Source: Panulirus ornatus
Lineage: Eukaryota; Arthropoda; Malacostraca; Decapoda; Palinuridae
DNA: 64,000 nt
Direction: 5' to 3'
NCBI RefSeq assembly: GCF_036320965.1
Contig: NC_092231.1
Location: 23,537,894-23,601,893, forward strand
In this document: one piece after another, positions 59,412 to 64,000 of the stretch
Position numbering within the stretch: the stretch's first letter is position 1
Layout: each line of letters starts with the position of its first letter
The notes under the pieces: generated by a model
Told to the model about the DNA's origin: nothing
Databases searched by the model: none
Seen by the model: only the letters and a program-made list of their open reading frames with translations
Translations under genes and position numbers: made by a program

Positions 59412-60694
59412 CTTTGTCGCTGTCTCCCGCGTTTGCGAGGTAGCGCAAGGAAACAGACGAAAGAAATGGCCCAACCCCCCCCCCCCATACACATGTACAT
59501 ACACACGTCCACACACGCAAATATTCATACCTACACAGCTTTCCATGGTTTACCCCAGACGCTTCACATGCCTTGATTCAATCCACTGACAGCACGTCAA
59601 CCCCTGTATACCACATCGCTCCAATTCACTCTATTCCTTGCCCTCCTTTCACCCTCCTGCATGTTCAGGCCCCGATCACACAAAATCCTTTTCACTCCAT
59701 CTTTCCACCTCCAATTTGGTCTCCCTCTTCTCCTCGTTCCCTCCACCTCCGACACATATATCCTCTTGGTCAATCTTTCCTCACTCATTCTCTCCATGTG
59801 CCCAAACCACTTCAAAACACCCTCTTCTGCTCTCTCAACCACGCTCTTTTTATTTCCACACATCTCTCTTACCCTTACGTTACTTACTCGATCAAACCAC
59901 CTCACACCACACATTGTCCTCAAACATCTCATTTCCAGCACATCCATCCTCCTACGCACAACTCTATCCATAGCCCACGCCTCGCAACCATACAACATTG
60001 TTGGAACTACTATTCCTTCAAACATACCCATTTTTGCTTTCCGGGATAATGTTCTCGACTTCCACACATTTTTCAAGGCTCCCAAAATTTTCGCCCCCTC
60101 CCCCACCCTATGATCCACTTCCGCTTCCATGGTTCCATCCGCTGACAGATCCACTCCCAGATATCTAAAACACTTCACTTCCTCCAGCCTCTCACCATTC
60201 AAACTCACCTCCCAATTGACTTGACCCTCAACCCTACTGTACCTAATAACCTTGCTCTTATTGACATTTACTCTTAACTTTCTTCTTCCACACACTTTAC
60301 CAAACTCCGTCACCAGCTTCTGCAGTTTCTCACATGAATCCGCCACCAGCGCTGTATCATCAGCGAACAACAACTGACTCACTTCCCAAGCTCTCTCATC
60401 CCCAACAGACTTCATACTTGCCCCTCTTTCCAAAACTCTTGCATTTACCTCCCTAACAACCCCATCCATAAACAAATTAAACAACCATGGAGACATCACA
60501 CACCCCTGCCGCAAACCTACATTCACTGAGAACCAATCACTTTCCTCTCTTCCTACACGTACACATGCCTTACATCCTCGATAAAAACTTTTCACTGCTT
60601 CTAACAACTTTCCTCCCACACCATATATTCTTAATACCTTCCACAGAGCATCTCTATCAACTCTATCATATGCCTTCTCCAGATCCATAAATGC

Positions 60695-60697
<3 letters not shown>
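59367..60697 (-). mobile_element. LINE family 1, 5'-truncated non-LTR retrotransposon
   Basis: A minus-strand element of about 1.3 kb. The 5' side is cut inside the reverse transcriptase by (TA)n at 60697. The coding part is 60688-59597, and the 3' UTR (59596-59410) holds a poly-G run and the CGCAAACGCGGGAGACAGCG block. It ends in an A-tail of about 42 and then (TA)n. Related tails lie at 16180, 43575, 46160, 58050, 60755 and 61072. Confidence 0.92.
59597..60688 (-). CDS. LINE reverse transcriptase, C-terminal 363 codons
   Basis: RNA-directed DNA polymerase part of a non-LTR retrotransposon; it would copy the element's RNA at a nicked target. Residues 1-20 read MDLEKAYDRVDRDALWKVLR (RT-2, first catalytic Asp). 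Residues 58-72 read GLRQGCVMSPWLFNL (RT-4). Residues 108-118 read FADDTALVADS (the catalytic double Asp). The thumb and C-terminal part follow with the MLYGCEAWAMDRVVRRRMDV block and [15 protein letters not shown]. The last 90 residues contain KWFGHMERM and GRPNWRWKDGV, a tail seen in RTE-like and related LINEs. No frameshift or stop interrupts it. The ATG is simply the first Met after truncation, since upstream RT-0/1 and the endonuclease are missing. Not functional alone. Clade assignment by eye. Confidence 0.9.
   Translation of the reverse strand: MDLEKAYDRVDRDALWKVLRIYGVGGKLLEAVKSFYRGCKACVRVGREESDWFSVNVGLRQGCVMSPWLFNLFMDGVVREVNARVLERGASMKSVGDERAWEVSQLLFADDTALVADSCEKLQKLVTEFGKVCGRRKLRVNVNKSKVIRYSRVEGQVNWEVSLNGERLEEVKCFRYLGVDLSADGTMEAEVDHRVGEGAKILGALKNVWKSRTLSRKAKMGMFEGIVVPTMLYGCEAWAMDRVVRRRMDVLEMRCLRTMCGVRWFDRVSNVRVREMCGNKKSVVERAEEGVLKWFGHMERMSEERLTKRIYVSEVEGTRRRGRPNWRWKDGVKRILCDRGLNMQEGERRARNRVNWSDVVYRG

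Positions 60698-60754
<57 letters not shown>
60698..60754. repeat. (TA)n microsatellite
   Basis: About 28 TA units between the truncated LINE and the next LINE tail. Confidence 0.97.
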
Positions 60755-60759
<5 letters not shown>

Positions 60760-60990
60760 CTTTATTGCTGACTCCCGCGTCAGCGAGGTAGCGCAAGGAA
60801 ACAGACGAAAGAATGGCACAACCCACCCACGTACACATGTATATACATAAATGCCCACACACGCACATATACATACCTATACATATCAACGTATACATAC
60901 GTAAACATACACAGACATATACATATATACACATGTACATTTTCATACATGCTGCCTTCATCCATTCCCGCTGCCAGCCCGCCACACATG
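60755..60990 (-). mobile_element. LINE family 1-related tail, variant 3' UTR
   Basis: TATACTTTATTGCTGACTCC, CGCGTCAGCGAGGTAGCGCA and GAAACAGACGAAAGAATGGC match the family tail. The distal part (CATGCTGCCTTCATCCATTC, CAGCCCGCCACACATGAAA) instead matches 16185-16230. It ends at (TA)n on both sides and has no coding part. Confidence 0.85.

Positions 60991-61071
<81 letters not shown>
60991..61071. repeat. (AT)n microsatellite
   Basis: About 40 AT units between two oppositely oriented LINE tails. Confidence 0.97.
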
Positions 61072-61074
<3 letters not shown>

Positions 61075-61125
61075 CTACCTCGCAAACGCGGGAGACAGCG
61101 ACAAAGCAAAATATAAAAAAATAAA
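61072..61125 (+). mobile_element. LINE family 1, terminal 50 bases, inverted
   Basis: CGCTACCTCGCAAACGCGGG, AGACAGCGACAAAGCAAAAT then an A-rich tail. It is opposite in orientation to the neighbour at 60755 and retains only the extreme 3' end. Confidence 0.85.
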
Positions 61126-61129
61126 TATA

Positions 61130-61750
61130 CATATATATATTTATATATATTATATAATGCATCTCTGACGGGGTCACAACTTGTGAATGGGATTTCATAT
61201 AGAGGGATTCTTTTGATAAAGGGAGATGTAAGCATAAAGCAGGGATGCAATGCCGTTGGGTAATGGAGGAATATAAAAGTTAATTAGCGCATGCCGCTGA
61301 CAGGTTTAATTGGCATCAACTGGAATAAACCTGGTATCGAAAGTTCACCTAGTTTTACCGAGTGTGTGTGTGTGTGTGTGTGTGAAGGTTCACTAGGCAC
61401 CACTGAATACCTCTGCTTGTACATAGCGGGCTTAAAGTTATGGTAGAAGATAAAACTATGGGTTTAGCGGTAAGGTTTACATAACTCCACAGTGTTTTCT
61501 TTATAAAGAAAGTTCACGAAATGGTTTAACAGGTTTAGCTGGTGTCAACGGGGTAGATTTGACAACGCAGGGTTTCCTCTCGCTAATTGACATCAGTCTA
61601 CCATTCCACATCAAAGGGTTAGCGTGACACAGACACACAGACGGACGTACAGACAGACTGCCAGTCAGACCTTTTATAATGACGGGACAAACCAAATGAG
61701 AGTTAGACGAGATGCTTACGAGAAGGATGTAAAGCGTGTTATATGAAGAT
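61130..61750. other. No gene identified
   Basis: Contains one (GT)12 at 61361-61384. Otherwise unique-looking. Confidence 0.4.
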
Positions 61751-61754
61751 GAGT

Positions 61755-62067
61755 TGCAAAGTCCTTGAGCATGGTGGTACGATCCTTGAGATTGACGGTA
61801 CGACCTTTCAATCACGACGGTACGAATCTTTAGTACGACGGTACGATCTTTAGTGTGACGGTACGATCTTTAGTACGAAGGTACAATCTCTGACTACGAT
61901 AGTGAGACCATTGAGCACGACGGTACGAGTCTTGTGTTCGATGGTACTAACCTAAAGCACGAGGTGACGACGCTTTGATATGACGATTGTGGCCTTTGAC
62001 CTGACCCTGAGGGATCAGGTCAAAGGCCTCACCACACAGTACCGTGCGGGATGTGGTTAAGGGATTA
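61755..62067. mobile_element. Foldback-like element with long left arm
   Basis: The left arm (61758-61960) has about nine units with the core GACGGTACGATC. The centre (61975-62025) reads TTGATATGACGATTGTGGCC, TTTGACCTGACCC, TGAGGGATCAGGTC, AAAGGCCTCACC. The right arm is short. The outer right end AAGGGATTA (62059) matches 33513 exactly. The left terminus is less clear. Confidence 0.75.
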
Positions 62068-62154
62068 CCCACACCTCTCGAACATATTACCCCTTAAACT
62101 GACCTAATGTTAATAATTGCTGTGTGACTCGAGGCATGAAGCCTGCTGCAGACA

Positions 62155-62610
62155 GGAGGGTTGCGAGGTGTGGTGAGGGAGGAGGGTATGGTTAGGGAGT
62201 GAAAGTGAGGTGAGAGAGGGAGTGTGGTCAAGGAGTGGGAGTGTGATGAGAGAGGGAGAGTGTGGTGAGGGAGAGGGAGTGTAGTTAGATGAGAAAGTTG
62301 TGGTGATGGAGTACGAGTGTGGTAAGGAGACCGTGGTGAGAGAGGGAAGGGAAGTGCGGTGAGAGAGGGAGAATGTGGTGAGAGAGGGAAGGGAAATGCG
62401 GTGAGAGAGGGAGAATGTGGTGAGAGAGGGGGAGGAGTGTTACACCACACTGGAAATACTAATGAGAGAAGTCGTACACACGACCACAATGGAGACGTAT
62501 ATGAGAGAGATCGTACTTACAACCACACTAGACACGTACAGGAGAATGTACACACGACCATAAAGGATACATGTAGGAGACACTGGACACGTACAGGAGA
62601 GTGAGAGGTC
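62155..62610. repeat. Degenerate GTGGTGAGAGAGGGAGAAT minisatellite
   Basis: GTGGTGAGAGAGGGAGAATG-like units recur to about 62450. Looser ACACACGACCACAATGGAG-like units follow to 62610. No gene. Confidence 0.7.
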
Positions 62611-62627
62611 GTGCATTAGACGACATT

Positions 62628-62631
<4 letters not shown>

Positions 62632-62680
<49 letters not shown>
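62632..62680. repeat. (CA)n microsatellite
   Basis: About 24 CA units. Confidence 0.97.
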
Positions 62681-62681
<1 letters not shown>

Positions 62682-62779
62682 TCATTAGTTCGACGACCCC
62701 AGTCATGCACATAGCTGCTACACAACGACTTAGGTCACGCATATATATAGTAAAGGATGACGTCAAACATACACATCTT

Positions 62780-62782
<3 letters not shown>

Positions 62783-62822
<40 letters not shown>
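62783..62822. repeat. (CA)n microsatellite
   Basis: About 19 CA units. Confidence 0.97.
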
Positions 62823-62826
<4 letters not shown>

Positions 62827-63004
62827 CTGAAACAATGCTCAGTGTCTCGCTATAGGAAGGTATTATCCCTGGAGTGTGGAAGATGGATAATGTATTTATA
62901 CATAAGAAAGGAAAGCGAGGAAATTGCGTTGAACTGTAGACTAGTCTCTCATGAGTGTGAAGTGTCAGCTTCGAATACAGCATGAAAAACAGTTGTAAGA
63001 ATGA

Positions 63005-63675
63005 GGTCATCAAGCAAATCTATGATACCGAAAATTGTAGGTATTATTAGTTCACAGTATGTTATAGTCCCTCAAAACTTATGCTTTTTACAACTGCAAT
63101 ATAACATATCGATACGCTTGTATACCTGAAGTGTTTATGGAATATATCTTAAATTGATTACAGGCATACAGATACCCATATGATTCGAAGCAAATAATCA
63201 TAAGAATCATTGAATACTTCATTATAGCCCTTAAGGATCCCGAAGCATGACTTTAAACCCAGATATATATATTCAGCATGAAATACATTCTAATAGTGAG
63301 GCTGGGAAGAATATCTATTACTCTTCGAAAAATACCGACTATTGCAGGTAATATTATATCAGGGTATTTTTTTCTAGCCCCAAAAAAACATTTTGTTTTA
63401 AAACTGATGTATAACATAATAAAACTCTTTCTTAACTTGAAATGATCGTAGAAAATATCACATAATGCTTACCCACGCAAATAGATACCTAATATATACG
63501 AAGCAAATAATCAGAAGAATCTTTAAATGCATCATCATAGACCACAGTGACCCCAAAACACCATTTAGATCCCAGATTCGTATTCAGGATGAAATTTGGC
63601 CCTAATACTGAGGTTGTCAAGCGAATCTATTCCTTCTCGAGAAGTACCAAAAATTGCAGGTTAAAACGTTAGTTT
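63005..63675. repeat. Diverged 313-bp tandem repeat, about 2.1 copies
   Basis: Matching landmarks are offset by 312-313 bases. TACCGAAAATTGTAGGT (63024) pairs with TACCGACTATTGCAGGT (63336) and TACCAAAAATTGCAGGT (63647). CGAAGCAAATAATCA (63186) pairs with 63499. ATATTCAGCATGAAAT (about 63270) pairs with GTATTCAGGATGAAAT (about 63582). Units are AT-rich and about 70 per cent alike by eye. It looks like a short remnant of a satellite. Confidence 0.85.
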
Positions 63676-63679
63676 GATA

Positions 63680-64000
63680 ACGGAGGAACTGTGATCCGGA
63701 AGAGAGTCGAGGTGTCAAAGGCAGCGCGCCCTTTGTTGCCAGGTTAGGAGTCATCATAGCACGTGATATGCTCACGCCTCACACCCCACTGTTGAGAGAC
63801 TTACCGATTAATGATATTTTCCTACAATCGTTTAGCTAGTAGCTAGTAAAGCATATTGGGTGTATGAATAACACAAGTGATATAATATGTAAGTGTTTTT
63901 CATTGTTTATGTCAATATCATGGCTGTAAGTTGGTAGTAAGAATTAAAGTGTTAAGCTCATGAGACCTGGCATTGTCTATAGCAGGTCCCTTAAAGGATT
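63680..64000. other. No gene identified
   Basis: Mixed sequence to the window end. Nothing recognised. Confidence 0.4.

Overview
This window reads as intergenic or intronic DNA from a large, repeat-rich animal genome. I found no convincing host protein-coding gene, rRNA gene or intact tRNA gene. A decapod crustacean (shrimp, lobster or crab) is the best guess. It rests on the extreme density of (AT)n, (CA)n and (GA)n microsatellites and on LINE, SINE and foldback-like families of a kind I associate with decapods. That assignment is inference, not proof. Almost all long open reading frames here are translations of microsatellites or minisatellites and are not genes.

Four layers make up the window. 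(1) Simple repeats: more than 40 tracts of (AT), (CA/GT), (GA/CT), (TTG), (CCT) and (ACGC), many longer than 60 bp. (2) Minisatellites: a regular array of about sixty 22-bp units (11.8-13.1 kb), about thirty 21-bp units (14.0-14.7 kb), a 1 kb CCTA-rich array (35.1-36.2 kb), a 65-bp unit found at three distant places, 48-bp and 25-bp arrays, a 1.2 kb GTGTTGTATGATGG-type array (53.4-54.6 kb) and a 313-bp duplication (63.0-63.7 kb). (3) Non-LTR retrotransposons, nearly all 5'-truncated or decayed. The best is a minus-strand copy at 59.4-60.7 kb with a 363-codon open frame holding the FADD reverse transcriptase motif. Others are CR1/L2-like fragments at 0.4-1.1, 7.1-8.4, 15.6-16.0, 28.0-29.7 (ORF1 esterase plus endonuclease), 40.9-41.9 and 45.0-45.8 kb, plus C-terminal or tail pieces at 16.2, 37.8, 43.6-45.0, 46.2, 58.1, 60.8 and 61.1 kb. 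(4) A SINE-like family at 17.0, 17.1, 43.3, 45.9, 50.4 and 57.8 kb, whose 3' end resembles the LINE tail.

The most unusual component is a foldback-like family. A central palindrome (GGCCTTTGACCTGACCC and its inverse) is flanked by arms of a 20-22 bp repeat (core CACGACGGTACGAC on the left, its reverse complement on the right), with outer ends near TAACCCCTT and AAGGGGTTA. Members or halves lie at about 2.1, 3.2, 8.8, 9.5, 10.6, 11.6, 13.8, 25.7, 33.3 and 61.8 kb. At two loci only the right arm has been amplified, into the long 22-bp and 21-bp satellites.

The retroelements are tied to the simple repeats. SINE and LINE tails sit directly against (AT)n tracts, and several are sandwiched between two such tracts, as at 45.8-46.7, 57.7-58.4 and 60.7-61.1 kb. 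These elements therefore either insert into (AT)n or create it.
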